A stretch of DNA of 34,639 bases from JBJENW01 sp051880395 (GTDB lineage: Bacteria > Bacillota > Clostridia > Lachnospirales > Lachnospiraceae): the NCBI GenBank assembly GCA_051880395.1, contig JBJENW010000366.1, positions 1 through 34,639 of the forward strand. The letters run 5' to 3'. Made by a program: the position numbers and the translations under genes. The stretch's first letter is position 1. Each line of letters opens with the position of its first letter. Below the pieces are notes generated by a model. The model was not told where the DNA came from. It saw nothing but the letters and a program-made list of their open reading frames with translations, and searched no databases. Below, one piece after another: positions 7,989-15,989 of the stretch.

Positions 7989-8783
7989 ATGGTAGATTAT
8001 ACAGAGGGAAGCGGAAAACAATATCATATTCAGACGTGCGCAGAGGATATAGGACGCTATGTCATTCTGCCCGGAGATCCAAAGCGCTGCGAGAAGATCG
8101 CAGCCTTTTTGGATGATGCAAAAAAAGTGGCGGATAACCGGGAATTTGTGACGTATACCGGATTTTTGGACGGCACAAAAGTCAGTGTCACATCCACCGG
8201 AATCGGTGGGCCTTCTGCGGCGATCGCCATAGAAGAACTGGTACACTGTGGGGCGGATACATTCGTGCGCATCGGAACGTGCGGCGGCATGGCATTGGAT
8301 GTGAAAGGCGGTGACGATGTGATTGCGACCGGAGCCATTCGGATGGAGGGAACGACGCGGGAATATGCGCCGATCGAATACCCGGCTGTGGCAAATATCG
8401 AGGTTGTGAATGCACTCATTGAAAGTGCAAAAGCGCTGGGACACACCTATCATGTAGGGGTGGTACAGAGCAAGGATTCGTTTTATGGGCAGCATGAGCC
8501 GGAAAAAAAGCCGGTCGGGTATGAACTGCAGGCAAAATGGGAAGCATGGAAAGCGATGGGATGCCTTGCCTCTGAAATGGAATCTGCGGCTCTGTTTATT
8601 GTAGGGAGTGCGCTGCATGTTCGCGTGGGAACTGTGCTGCTTGCGATTGCAAATCAGGAAAGGGAGAAAGCCGGATTATCAAATAGACAGATACATGGAA
8701 CAAAAGCAGCAGTAGAAGTTGCAGTAGGAGCGATTCGACGATTGATCCGTGAAGATGAAGAAAAAGAAAAAAGTCGTCGATAA
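7989..8783 (+). CDS. udp: Uridine phosphorylase (nucleoside phosphorylase-I family)
   Basis: It splits uridine with phosphate into uracil and ribose 1-phosphate. The 264-aa protein shows YVILPGDPKRCEKIA (phosphate-binding GDP motif, about residues 22-36), FVRIGTCGGMA, VGVVQSKDSFYGQHEPE and ASEMESAALF, in which the EME motif binds the ribose. The specificity region resembles uridine rather than purine phosphorylases. I chose the ATG at 7989 because CAGGAGGGGTGCAT sits at the right distance; an earlier in-frame ATG at 7962 has no ribosome site. It heads a four-gene nucleoside salvage operon with deoD 43 bases downstream. Confidence 0.9.
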   Translation: MVDYTEGSGKQYHIQTCAEDIGRYVILPGDPKRCEKIAAFLDDAKKVADNREFVTYTGFLDGTKVSVTSTGIGGPSAAIAIEELVHCGADTFVRIGTCGGMALDVKGGDDVIATGAIRMEGTTREYAPIEYPAVANIEVVNALIESAKALGHTYHVGVVQSKDSFYGQHEPEKKPVGYELQAKWEAWKAMGCLASEMESAALFIVGSALHVRVGTVLLAIANQEREKAGLSNRQIHGTKAAVEVAVGAIRRLIREDEEKEKSRR

Positions 8784-8826
8784 TAAAATAGAATCACTCA
8801 ATGAAGGTTTGAAAGGAGAAGCACGT

Positions 8827-9537
8827 ATGACACAGACACCGACACCGCATAATGCGGCAAAAAATGGAGAGATTGCAAAAACAGTTTTCATGCCGGGAGA
8901 TCCACTTCGGGCAAAATATATCGCAGAGACCTATCTTTCGAATGTGACCTGCTTTAATCAGGTGCGAAATATGCTTGGATATACAGGAACTTATAAAGGA
9001 AAACGTATTTCTGTGATGGGAGCTGGCATGGGGATGCCGTCACTTGGAATTTATACCTATGAATTGTTTCATTTCTATGATGTGGATACGATCATTCGCA
9101 TTGGCTCTGCAGGCGGTCTGCAGCCGGATCTCAAAGTGCGTGATCTGGTGATCGCGATGGCGGCATGTACCGATTCGAATTATGCAGCGCAGTATCAGCT
9201 TCCGGGGACATATGCACCGGTAGCAAGTTATCCGTTGCTTCGAAAAGCCGTGGAGGTGGCAGAACAGAAGCAGATTTCGGTTCATGTTGGAAATGTACTC
9301 TCTTCGGACCATTTTTACGACGCAGATCCGAATGCAAAAGAAAAATGGCGGGATATGGGCGTCCTTGCGACCGAGATGGAAGCGGCAGCACTTTACATGA
9401 ATGCAGCGGAAGCAAAAAAGCAGGCATTGTGTATCTTGACGATTTCGGATCATATTTTTACAGGGGAATCTTTAAGCGCCGAGGAACGTCAGACCAGTTT
9501 TCATGAGATGATGGAAGTGGCGCTAGAGCTTGCGTAG
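8827..9537 (+). CDS. deoD: Purine nucleoside phosphorylase, DeoD type
   Basis: It phosphorolyses purine (deoxy)ribonucleosides to free base and (deoxy)ribose 1-phosphate. The 236-aa size and the motifs VFMPGDPLRAKYIAE, GMGMPSLGIYTYEL, RIGSAGGL, SSDHFYD, LATEMEAAALY and ISDHIFTGE are those of hexameric bacterial DeoD; the Asp in SDH protonates the purine N7. The ATG at 8827 follows GAAAGGAGAAGCACGT. Upstream in-frame starts would add a lysine-rich tail that homologues lack and would overlap udp. It is followed 12 bases later by cdd. Its sugar phosphate product feeds the phosphopentomutase of the same operon. Confidence 0.95.
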   Translation: MTQTPTPHNAAKNGEIAKTVFMPGDPLRAKYIAETYLSNVTCFNQVRNMLGYTGTYKGKRISVMGAGMGMPSLGIYTYELFHFYDVDTIIRIGSAGGLQPDLKVRDLVIAMAACTDSNYAAQYQLPGTYAPVASYPLLRKAVEVAEQKQISVHVGNVLSSDHFYDADPNAKEKWRDMGVLATEMEAAALYMNAAEAKKQALCILTISDHIFTGESLSAEERQTSFHEMMEVALELA

Positions 9538-9549
9538 GAGGAAAAAGTG

Positions 9550-9975
9550 ATGTTATGTGAAAGTGAAAAGAAGAGAATGGAACTGATTGACGCGGCTTTG
9601 ATGCAGTTACCGCTCGCATATGCGCCATATTCCGGATTTCAGGTTGCGGCAGCAGTTTTGACAGAACAGGGAAATATATATACTGGCTGCAATATTGAAA
9701 ATGCAGCGTACGGACCGTCTGTCTGCGCGGAACGCACGGCCATCTTTAAAGCAGTGAGTGAAGGCGAACGGGAATTTCGGGCAATTGCGATCGTCGGGGG
9801 AAAAAATGGAGTTGTGACAACGTTTTGTCCGCCGTGCGGAGTCTGTCGTCAGGTCATGCGGGAGTTTTGTGATCCACAGGAGTTTGAGATCATCTTTGCA
9901 AAGAGTCAGAGTGAGTATCAGATCTATACGTTACAGGAATTGCTGCCGCAGAGTTTTGGACCGGAACTTTTATAG
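9550..9975 (+). CDS. cdd: Cytidine deaminase
   Basis: This zinc enzyme deaminates cytidine and deoxycytidine to uridine and deoxyuridine, which supply the uridine phosphorylase of the same operon. The 141-aa length fits the small tetrameric type. NIENAAYGPSVCAERTAIFK holds the first Zn-ligand Cys and the catalytic Glu (CAE), and CPPCGVCRQ gives the other two Cys ligands. AGGAGG at 9536-9541 overlaps the deoD stop; it is 8 bases from the ATG at 9550 and 5 from an in-frame GTG at 9547. I prefer the ATG, but the GTG would add only one residue. Confidence 0.95.
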   Translation: MLCESEKKRMELIDAALMQLPLAYAPYSGFQVAAAVLTEQGNIYTGCNIENAAYGPSVCAERTAIFKAVSEGEREFRAIAIVGGKNGVVTTFCPPCGVCRQVMREFCDPQEFEIIFAKSQSEYQIYTLQELLPQSFGPELL

Positions 9976-9989
9976 AAATGAGGGGGACT

Positions 9990-11186
9990 ATGCATACACC
10001 GAAAAAATATAACCGTATTTTTACGATCGTTTTGGATTCGCTTGGCATCGGTGCGATGGCGGATGCAGCGGATTATGGGGATGCAGGGGCGGATACACTG
10101 GGGCATATCGATGCCTCGGTAAAGACACTTCAGATTCCAAATCTGCAGGCACTGGGCCTTGCAAACCTGCATCCGTTGTGCCATGCAGAGGGGACAACAC
10201 ATCCGCTTGCCTGTCATGGAATCCTGCACGAGGCGAGTACCGGAAAAGATACGATGACCGGCCACTGGGAGATGATGGGAATCCGGACAGAGGTGCCGTT
10301 TCGTACATTTACCGATACGGGATTTCCGCCGGAATTGATTCGGGAGCTGGAAAAGGAGACGGGACGAAAGATCATCGGAAATAAAAGTGCCAGCGGAACC
10401 GAGATCTTAGAAGAACTTGGAGAGGAAGAAATCAAAAAGGGAAATCTGATCGTCTACACATCGGCGGACTCGGTTCTGCAGATCTGTGGAAATGAGGAGA
10501 CGATGGGGTTAGAGACCCTTTATCGATATTGTGAGATCGCAAGACGCCTGACGATGAAAGAGGAGTGGAAAGTCGGCCGCGTGATCGCACGGCCGTATAC
10601 CGGAACGAAAAAAGGCAGTTTTAAGCGAACAGCAAATCGGCATGATTATGCACTGCCGCCATCCGGGAAAACGGCTCTGGATGCTTTGAAAGAAGCGGGG
10701 TATGACGTGATCTCCATCGGAAAGATCCGTGATATTTTTGACGGGCATGGAATCACAAAAGCACTGAAGTCCAAAAGTTCCGTACATGGAATGGAACAGA
10801 CCGCTCAAATGGCAGAGGAAGACTTTCAAGGACTTTGTTTCGTGAATCTCGTGGATTTTGATGCTCTCTGGGGACATCGGAGAAATCCTATTGGTTATGC
10901 GAAAGAGCTGGAAAAATTTGATGTCGGACTTGGGATTCTTTTAAAAAAGCTGCGGCAGGATGATCTTTTGATCTTAACAGCCGATCACGGCAATGATCCG
11001 ACGTACAAAGGGACGGACCATACGCGGGAAAAAGTCCCGTTTCTTGCATATTCCCCTTCCATGAAAGAGGGCAGACGATTGCCGGAACTGGATACATTCG
11101 CGGTCATCGGGGCGACGATTGCGGATAATTTCGGAGTTGTGATGCCGGAGGGGACGATCGGACATTCGATATTGGAATTATTTTAG
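9990..11186 (+). CDS. deoB: Phosphopentomutase
   Basis: It interconverts ribose or deoxyribose 1-phosphate and 5-phosphate, linking the phosphorylases to central metabolism. The 398-aa protein belongs to the alkaline-phosphatase-like metalloenzymes. VLDSLGIGAMADAADYGD carries the first metal-binding Asp, GKDTMTGHWEMMG the phosphorylated Thr, and DFDALWGHRR and LTADHGNDP the remaining Asp/His ligands. I chose the ATG at 9990, preceded by GAGGGGGACT; the earlier in-frame ATG at 9978 has no ribosome site, though the spacing at 9990 is short. It is the last gene of the salvage operon. No deoxyribose-phosphate aldolase gene is in the window. Confidence 0.95.
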   Translation: MHTPKKYNRIFTIVLDSLGIGAMADAADYGDAGADTLGHIDASVKTLQIPNLQALGLANLHPLCHAEGTTHPLACHGILHEASTGKDTMTGHWEMMGIRTEVPFRTFTDTGFPPELIRELEKETGRKIIGNKSASGTEILEELGEEEIKKGNLIVYTSADSVLQICGNEETMGLETLYRYCEIARRLTMKEEWKVGRVIARPYTGTKKGSFKRTANRHDYALPPSGKTALDALKEAGYDVISIGKIRDIFDGHGITKALKSKSSVHGMEQTAQMAEEDFQGLCFVNLVDFDALWGHRRNPIGYAKELEKFDVGLGILLKKLRQDDLLILTADHGNDPTYKGTDHTREKVPFLAYSPSMKEGRRLPELDTFAVIGATIADNFGVVMPEGTIGHSILELF

Positions 11187-11216
11187 AATAAAAAACCGGA
11201 CTCGAAAGAGTCCGGT
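11187..11216 (-). terminator. Intrinsic terminator of the tRNA-Leu gene
   Basis: ACCGGACTC (11195-11203), loop GAAA and GAGTCCGGT (11208-11216) form a perfect 9-bp stem. The base run after it is T-rich only when read on the minus strand (TTTTTTATT), so it ends the tRNA-Leu transcript. It lies just after deoB and may also slow that transcript. Confidence 0.85.
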
Positions 11217-11222
11217 AAAATA

Positions 11223-11302
11223 TACGGGCAACAGGACTTGAACCTGCACGGTCTCCCACTAGAACCTAAATCTAGCGCGTCTGCCAATTCCGCCATGCCC
11301 GC
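11223..11302 (-). tRNA. tRNA-Leu (TAG)
   Basis: On the minus strand the acceptor GCGGGCA pairs with TGCCCGT (11224-11230) with one G-T pair. The anticodon stem CTAGA/TCTAG encloses TTTAGGT, giving anticodon TAG (reads CUN). The extended variable arm (TGGGAGACCG) marks a class II tRNA. The T arm contains GTTCAAGTCC and the discriminator is A. CCA is not encoded. Confidence 0.95.
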
Positions 11303-11314
11303 AAAACAAGATTT

Positions 11315-11343
11315 ATTATAAAGGAAGAGGCAGAGAATGTCAA
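11315..11343 (-). promoter_or_regulatory. Consensus sigma-A promoter of tRNA-Leu
   Basis: Read on the minus strand, TTGACA (11338-11343), a 17-base spacer and TATAAT (11315-11320) match the sigma-A consensus perfectly. The predicted start is only a few bases before the tRNA 5' end at 11302. Confidence 0.9.
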
Positions 11344-11433
11344 GCAGCCTTTTTTTAAATATTTCGAAGAAACACTAAGGTATTTTTGGATTTTTTACGA
11401 AATAATATAGAGGGATTTTTCAGGCTTTCGAAC

Positions 11434-11445
11434 ATGAGGGCTCAT
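11434..11445. promoter_or_regulatory. 12-bp palindrome upstream of the EAL gene
   Basis: ATGAG-GG-CTCAT is a near-perfect palindrome 26 bases before the start codon of the REC-GGDEF-EAL gene. It may be an operator or a small leader hairpin. The rest of 11344-11471 is A/T-rich with no clear promoter. Confidence 0.3.
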
Positions 11446-11471
11446 ATAAAGAAAAAGTGTGAGGTGTGGGT

Positions 11472-13547
11472 ATGAAAAGACCGGTAATTTTAGTGGTGGA
11501 GGACGTCGAAGTCTATGCGAAGATGGCGCAGGATATTTTTAAAGAAGAATATGAGGTACAACTGGCACAGGATGGGCAAAAGGCAATTACGTTGTTAGAG
11601 AGTGGAGTGCATGTAGATGTAATACTTTTGGATCTGATCATGCCGGGGATGGATGGTTTTGGTGTGTTGCGCTATTTAAAGAAAAATGAAAAATTTTGTA
11701 AGATCCCGGTCATTGTCAATACCACGGACGGGTATGAAAAAAACGTAATGAAGGCATTAGAATTGGGAGCCATCGATTTTGTGACGAAACCATATAATCC
11801 GGAAGTCATGCGAAAAATCGTAAAAAATGTTTTAAAAAAGATCGTCATAGAACAGAGCCGGCTGCAAGATTCCATTGATGAGCAGAATTTTCAATTGGAA
11901 AGCTTTTATAATACCATGCCGGGAGGCGTTTTGATATTAGAAGTGGCAGAACAGTTAAAGGTTCGGTTTTGTAATGAAAACTGCAGCAGGGTCTTTGGAA
12001 GAAATAAGAAAGAAATTTTGAATCTGTATAAAGAGAACTTGTTGTTGTGCGTAGATTCTGAAGATCAAGAACGTTTTTGGAAAGAAATAAAGGAATCGGC
12101 AGAGGAACATCGGATGCTTGAAACTAAGATTCGAATTTTACATGCAGATGGTAACAGGCGAAATGTACGTGTGGATATGTGCTTTTACTGTCGGGAAGAA
12201 AGACTGCTTGCGAATGCAATCTTTTTGGATATTACAAAAGAAGTCGAGGCAGTGAGAGACTCGCAAAAGGCGGCAAAAGAACTTCGGTTTCAGACACGAC
12301 ATGACCGTTTGACGGGAATTTTTAATCAATGGACGTTTTGCGAAGAGACAGAAAAGATGCTTCGAGACTATCCGGATGAAGAGTTTGTTCTGGTACATAT
12401 GGATATTGAACGATTTAAAGTCGTAAATGATCTGTTGGGCGTGAAACGTGCGGATGCGATTTTAAAGTATGAAGCAGATGCAATTAAACAGGAAGTGGAA
12501 AAATTAGATCATGGAACGTATTGCCGGTGCATGGCGGATAAATTTGCAGTCTGTATTCCGAAAAAAGCGTTGTATGCGAGAAAACTGGTCAGTCAGCGTT
12601 TGCTTGAGGAGCAGGGGCTTAGTTTTCGGTATTGCTTGCGATTTTCGTACGGAATTTATGCGATTACAGATCGAAACATTTCGGTTGTACAGATGATCGA
12701 TCGTGCGGCAATTGCAGGTGAAACAATCAAATATAATGTGAATGAGTATTTTGCGATTTATGATGAAAAGCTCCGCAAAAAGATGTTGAACGAACAGCAG
12801 ATCGTAAGTGAGATGCGCACGTCTCTGCAGAATCATGAATTTTGCGTGTATCTTCAGCCGGTTGTGGATGCAAAAACGGATCAGGTTGTAAGTGCCGAGG
12901 CATTGGTGAGATGGAAACATCCTGTTCGCGGTTTGATTCCACCGAATGAATTTGTTCCATTGTTTGAGAAAAACGGATTTATTGTAGAATTAGATAAATT
13001 TATGCGAGAGTCGGTGATGGATCTGATCGAAGAACGTCAAAAACAGGGAAAACGAATGGTACCGATTTCTGTAAATTTGTCGCGTGTCAATTTTTACAAT
13101 CCGCATTTTTGTGAAGAATTGATTGAGGATATCGACAAGCGTGGAATCGATCATTCGATGATTAAATTTGAAATAACCGAGAGCACATGTACAAATGATA
13201 CGGATATGGTATTAAATGTAGTGGAACGCTTGAAAAAAGAAAAAGTGAAAGTTTTAATGGATGATTTTGGAAGCGGGTATTCTTCTTTGAATATGTTGAA
13301 GGAAGTGCCGGTGGATGTCTTAAAAATTGATATGCGGTTTTTACAAGATATTGAGAAGTCAGAGAAAGCGGCAAATATTGTTGGTTCGGTCATCGAAATG
13401 TCAAAAAAACTGGATATGGAAGTCATTGCGGAAGGTGTAGAAACGGACGGACAAAAAAAGATTCTGATGGAAAGCGGGTGCTCGAATATTCAGGGATTTT
13501 ATTATTCAAGACCGCTGCCGATTCAGGAATTTTTAAAACTGTTATAA
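11472..13547 (+). CDS. Response-regulator protein REC-PAS-degenerate GGDEF-EAL, probable c-di-GMP phosphodiesterase
   Basis: The 691-aa protein has four parts. A receiver domain (about 3-118) contains VEDVE, phosphoacceptor D54 in LLDLIMPG and the conserved Lys in VTKPY. A PAS-like region covers about 135-250. In the GGDEF-type domain (about 290-420) the signature is replaced by MADKF near residue 353, so cyclase activity is unlikely. The EAL domain (about 440-690) keeps EALVRW, ISVNLSR, FEITES, DDFGSGYSS, LKIDM, EGVET and IQGFYYSRP, so hydrolysis of c-di-GMP is likely. The ATG at 11472 is preferred over an in-frame GTG at 11466 because GAGGT is 6 bases upstream. No histidine kinase is adjacent. 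It lies about 100 bases upstream of the polyamine operon, which has its own promoter. Confidence 0.92.
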   Translation: MKRPVILVVEDVEVYAKMAQDIFKEEYEVQLAQDGQKAITLLESGVHVDVILLDLIMPGMDGFGVLRYLKKNEKFCKIPVIVNTTDGYEKNVMKALELGAIDFVTKPYNPEVMRKIVKNVLKKIVIEQSRLQDSIDEQNFQLESFYNTMPGGVLILEVAEQLKVRFCNENCSRVFGRNKKEILNLYKENLLLCVDSEDQERFWKEIKESAEEHRMLETKIRILHADGNRRNVRVDMCFYCREERLLANAIFLDITKEVEAVRDSQKAAKELRFQTRHDRLTGIFNQWTFCEETEKMLRDYPDEEFVLVHMDIERFKVVNDLLGVKRADAILKYEADAIKQEVEKLDHGTYCRCMADKFAVCIPKKALYARKLVSQRLLEEQGLSFRYCLRFSYGIYAITDRNISVVQMIDRAAIAGETIKYNVNEYFAIYDEKLRKKMLNEQQIVSEMRTSLQNHEFCVYLQPVVDAKTDQVVSAEALVRWKHPVRGLIPPNEFVPLFEKNGFIVELDKFMRESVMDLIEERQKQGKRMVPISVNLSRVNFYNPHFCEELIEDIDKRGIDHSMIKFEITESTCTNDTDMVLNVVERLKKEKVKVLMDDFGSGYSSLNMLKEVPVDVLKIDMRFLQDIEKSEKAANIVGSVIEMSKKLDMEVIAEGVETDGQKKILMESGCSNIQGFYYSRPLPIQEFLKLL

Positions 13548-13572
13548 TGCCATGAGATTTGCGGAAAAACGA

Positions 13573-13602
13573 TTGACTTTCTTTTAGAGTTTATTATATA
13601 AT
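13573..13602 (+). promoter_or_regulatory. Sigma-A promoter of the polyamine operon
   Basis: TTGACT (13573-13578), an 18-base spacer and TATAAT (13597-13602) are nearly consensus. Transcription would begin near 13609, only about 40 bases before the chosen speD start. This leaves room for a ribosome site but not for a large riboswitch. Confidence 0.8.
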
Positions 13603-13648
13603 TACATACAGTGTGAAAAGAGAAGATTTGAGTGTGCAGGAGAGCTGT

Positions 13649-14515
13649 ATGCTTGAATCTTTTTCCGTATACAAAGAAAGTATGACTGGTAGAACGTTTG
13701 GGATTGGAGAAATGGAGATGGCAGAACGGTTAAAATTATATGGATTTAATAATCTGACAAAAACATTAAGTTTTAATATCTATGATGTTTGTTATGCAAA
13801 AGAACAGCGAGAGCAGCAGGATTATATTGCCTATATTGATGAGCAGTATAATTCGGAACGTCTGGTCAATATATTGTGCAATGTAACAGAAATGATCGGA
13901 GCACATGTATTGAGTGTCTCCAAGCAGGATTATGAGCCGCAGGGAGCAAGTGCAACGCTGCTTTTGGCAGAGGATTCGATGTTTCAATCAAGAAGCGGAG
14001 GAACGCAGCAGACAAGAAAAATGCCACAGTCAGAGGACGTGATGGCACATTTAGATAAAAGCCATATCAGTGTGCATACCTATCCGGAGTATCATCCCGA
14101 AACCAGCATTGCTACATTTCGTGTCGATATCGATGTGGCAACCTGTGGGCAGATCACACCACTTTCTACACTGGATTATCTGATCGGAAGTTTTGATTCC
14201 GATATTATTACTATGGATTATCGCGTACGTGGATTTACACGGGATGTCGATGGAAAAAAATTGTTTATGGACCATAAAATGACATCTATACAGGATTATA
14301 TTGACGATGAAATTTTGGAAAAGTATGATGCAGTAGATATGAACGTCTATCAGGCGAATATCTTTCATACCAAAATGCTGATCAAAGAGATGGATCTGCA
14401 GAATTATTTATTTAAGACAGATGCGTATGAATTACCGCCAAAGGAACGCCTCGCGATCAGCAACAGTCTGCGGCGGGAGATGATTGAGATTTTTAGTGGA
14501 AGCAATATTTATTAG
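13649..14515 (+). CDS. speD: S-adenosylmethionine decarboxylase proenzyme, E. coli SpeD type
   Basis: It makes decarboxylated SAM, the aminopropyl donor for SpeE. The proenzyme cleaves itself to create a pyruvoyl group; the site is Lys137-Ser138 in HLDKSHISVHTYPE, the same context as the E. coli enzyme. FNNLTKTLSFNIYDVCYAK, QDYEPQGAS and DYRVRGFTRD are also shared. I chose the ATG at 13649 (288 aa), which has AGGAG 6 bases upstream. The GTG near 13611-13613 would lie almost at the transcription start, with no ribosome site. Compared with E. coli the protein has an N-terminal extension of roughly 23 residues (a start at 13717 would remove it). It is the first gene of the polyamine operon, 14 bases before speA. 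Confidence 0.93.
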   Translation: MLESFSVYKESMTGRTFGIGEMEMAERLKLYGFNNLTKTLSFNIYDVCYAKEQREQQDYIAYIDEQYNSERLVNILCNVTEMIGAHVLSVSKQDYEPQGASATLLLAEDSMFQSRSGGTQQTRKMPQSEDVMAHLDKSHISVHTYPEYHPETSIATFRVDIDVATCGQITPLSTLDYLIGSFDSDIITMDYRVRGFTRDVDGKKLFMDHKMTSIQDYIDDEILEKYDAVDMNVYQANIFHTKMLIKEMDLQNYLFKTDAYELPPKERLAISNSLRREMIEIFSGSNIY

Positions 14516-14529
14516 GAGGCAAAAGAGCG

Positions 14530-15987
14530 TTGGATCAGAGTCGTATGCCGATTTATGAGGCACTTTGTGAATTGAAAAAAAACAGGATGGTTCCATTTGA
14601 TGTCCCCGGACACAAGCGGGGCAGAGGAAATCCGCAGTTGACAGAATTTCTCGGAGAACAGTGTATGAGCATTGATGTCAATTCTATGAAATGTCTGGAT
14701 AATCTATGCCACCCGGTCTCTGTGATCAAGGAGGCGGAGGAGCTCGCAGCAGATGCGTTTGGCGCGGCACATGCGTTTTTTATGGTGGGTGGTACGACAT
14801 CTGCCGTACAAGCGATGATCCTTTCGACCTGTAAAGAGGGGGATAAGATCATCATGCCGCGAAATGTGCACAGAAGTGCGATCAATGCACTGGTCTTAAG
14901 CGGGGCAGTTCCAGTTTATGTGAATCCGGATGTGGACCATCGGCATGGAATCGCGCTTGGAATGACCATGACGGAAGTGGAAAAAGCGATTATGGAGAAT
15001 CCGGATGCAAAAGCGGTCATGATCAACAATCCAACCTACTATGGAATCTGTTCGAATATCAAAGGAATTACCGAACTGGCGCATGCACATGGCATGAAAG
15101 TGCTGGTGGACGAGGCACATGGAACACATTTTTATTTCGATCCGAATCTGCCGATGTCTGCGATGGAGGCAGGTGCGGATATGGCGGCGGTCAGTATGCA
15201 TAAATCGGGCGGCAGCCTGACACAGAGTTCGTTTCTTTTGATGGGACCTGATGTGAATGCAGATTATGTACGATTGATCATCAATCTGACCCAGACGACA
15301 AGCGGCAGTTATCTGTTGATGTCGAGTCTGGATGTTTCGAGAAAAAATTTGGCGTTAAATGGGGAAGAGATTTTTGAAAAGGTGCGAAGCCTTGCACATT
15401 ATGCCCGTACGGAGATCAATCAGATCGGTGGGTATTATGCGTATTGCAGAGAGATGATTAATGGGGATTCTGTGTATGATTTTGATGTGACAAAATTGTC
15501 CGTCAATACGCTCGACATCGGTCTTGCTGGGATTGAGGTGTATGATCTTTTACGCGACGAGTATGATATCCAGATTGAGTTTGGGGATATCGGAAATGTT
15601 CTTGCCTATATTTCCGTTGGCGACCGCAAGCAGGATATTGAGCGTCTGGTGAGTGCACTTGCGGAGATTAAACGGCGGTTTCAAAAAGAACGTACCGGAC
15701 TTTTGGATCATGAGTATATCAGTCCGCAAGTGGTAGTAAGCCCGAAGCGTGCGTTTTACGGGGAAAAAGAATCATTGCCGCTTTCAGAAACCTGTGGGTG
15801 TGTCTGTGCGGAGTTTGTTATGTGTTATCCACCTGGAATTCCGATTCTGGCGCCAGGAGAAAAAATTACACAGGAGATTCTGGATTATATTGTATATGCC
15901 AAAGAGAAAGGCTGTTTTATGACAGGACCGGAAGATATGGAAATTGAAAAACTCAACGTATTGTCTACGGAAGGAGGGGAAGGATAG
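14530..15987 (+). CDS. speA: PLP-dependent Orn/Lys/Arg decarboxylase, probable arginine decarboxylase
   Basis: This 485-aa fold-I decarboxylase resembles the Bacillus SpeA type. It contains the N-terminal FDVPGHKRGRGNP, GGTTSAVQAMIL, DEAHGTHFYF and SMHKSGGSLTQSS, in which Lys225 binds PLP. The C-terminal CYPPGIPILAPGE is typical of the family. Arginine is the most likely substrate because the operon also encodes agmatinase, which consumes agmatine; lysine or ornithine cannot be excluded from sequence alone. The start is probably TTG at 14530, with AGGAGG 10 bases upstream, because MDQSRMPIYEAL fits the family's N-terminus; the next ATG is at 14545. It ends 2 bases before speE. Confidence 0.9.
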   Translation: MDQSRMPIYEALCELKKNRMVPFDVPGHKRGRGNPQLTEFLGEQCMSIDVNSMKCLDNLCHPVSVIKEAEELAADAFGAAHAFFMVGGTTSAVQAMILSTCKEGDKIIMPRNVHRSAINALVLSGAVPVYVNPDVDHRHGIALGMTMTEVEKAIMENPDAKAVMINNPTYYGICSNIKGITELAHAHGMKVLVDEAHGTHFYFDPNLPMSAMEAGADMAAVSMHKSGGSLTQSSFLLMGPDVNADYVRLIINLTQTTSGSYLLMSSLDVSRKNLALNGEEIFEKVRSLAHYARTEINQIGGYYAYCREMINGDSVYDFDVTKLSVNTLDIGLAGIEVYDLLRDEYDIQIEFGDIGNVLAYISVGDRKQDIERLVSALAEIKRRFQKERTGLLDHEYISPQVVVSPKRAFYGEKESLPLSETCGCVCAEFVMCYPPGIPILAPGEKITQEILDYIVYAKEKGCFMTGPEDMEIEKLNVLSTEGGEG

Positions 15988-15989
15988 GT

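Noticed and set aside
11187..11216. Terminator for the deoB operon
   Set aside because: The hairpin is perfect, but on the + strand it is followed by A residues; the T-rich side faces the minus-strand tRNA-Leu.
12400..12560. Active diguanylate cyclase domain
   Set aside because: The GGDEF signature is replaced by MADKF, so synthesis of c-di-GMP is unlikely although the fold is present.
13548..13648. Riboswitch upstream of the polyamine operon
   Set aside because: The promoter leaves only about 40 bases of leader, too short for a SAM or other known aptamer.
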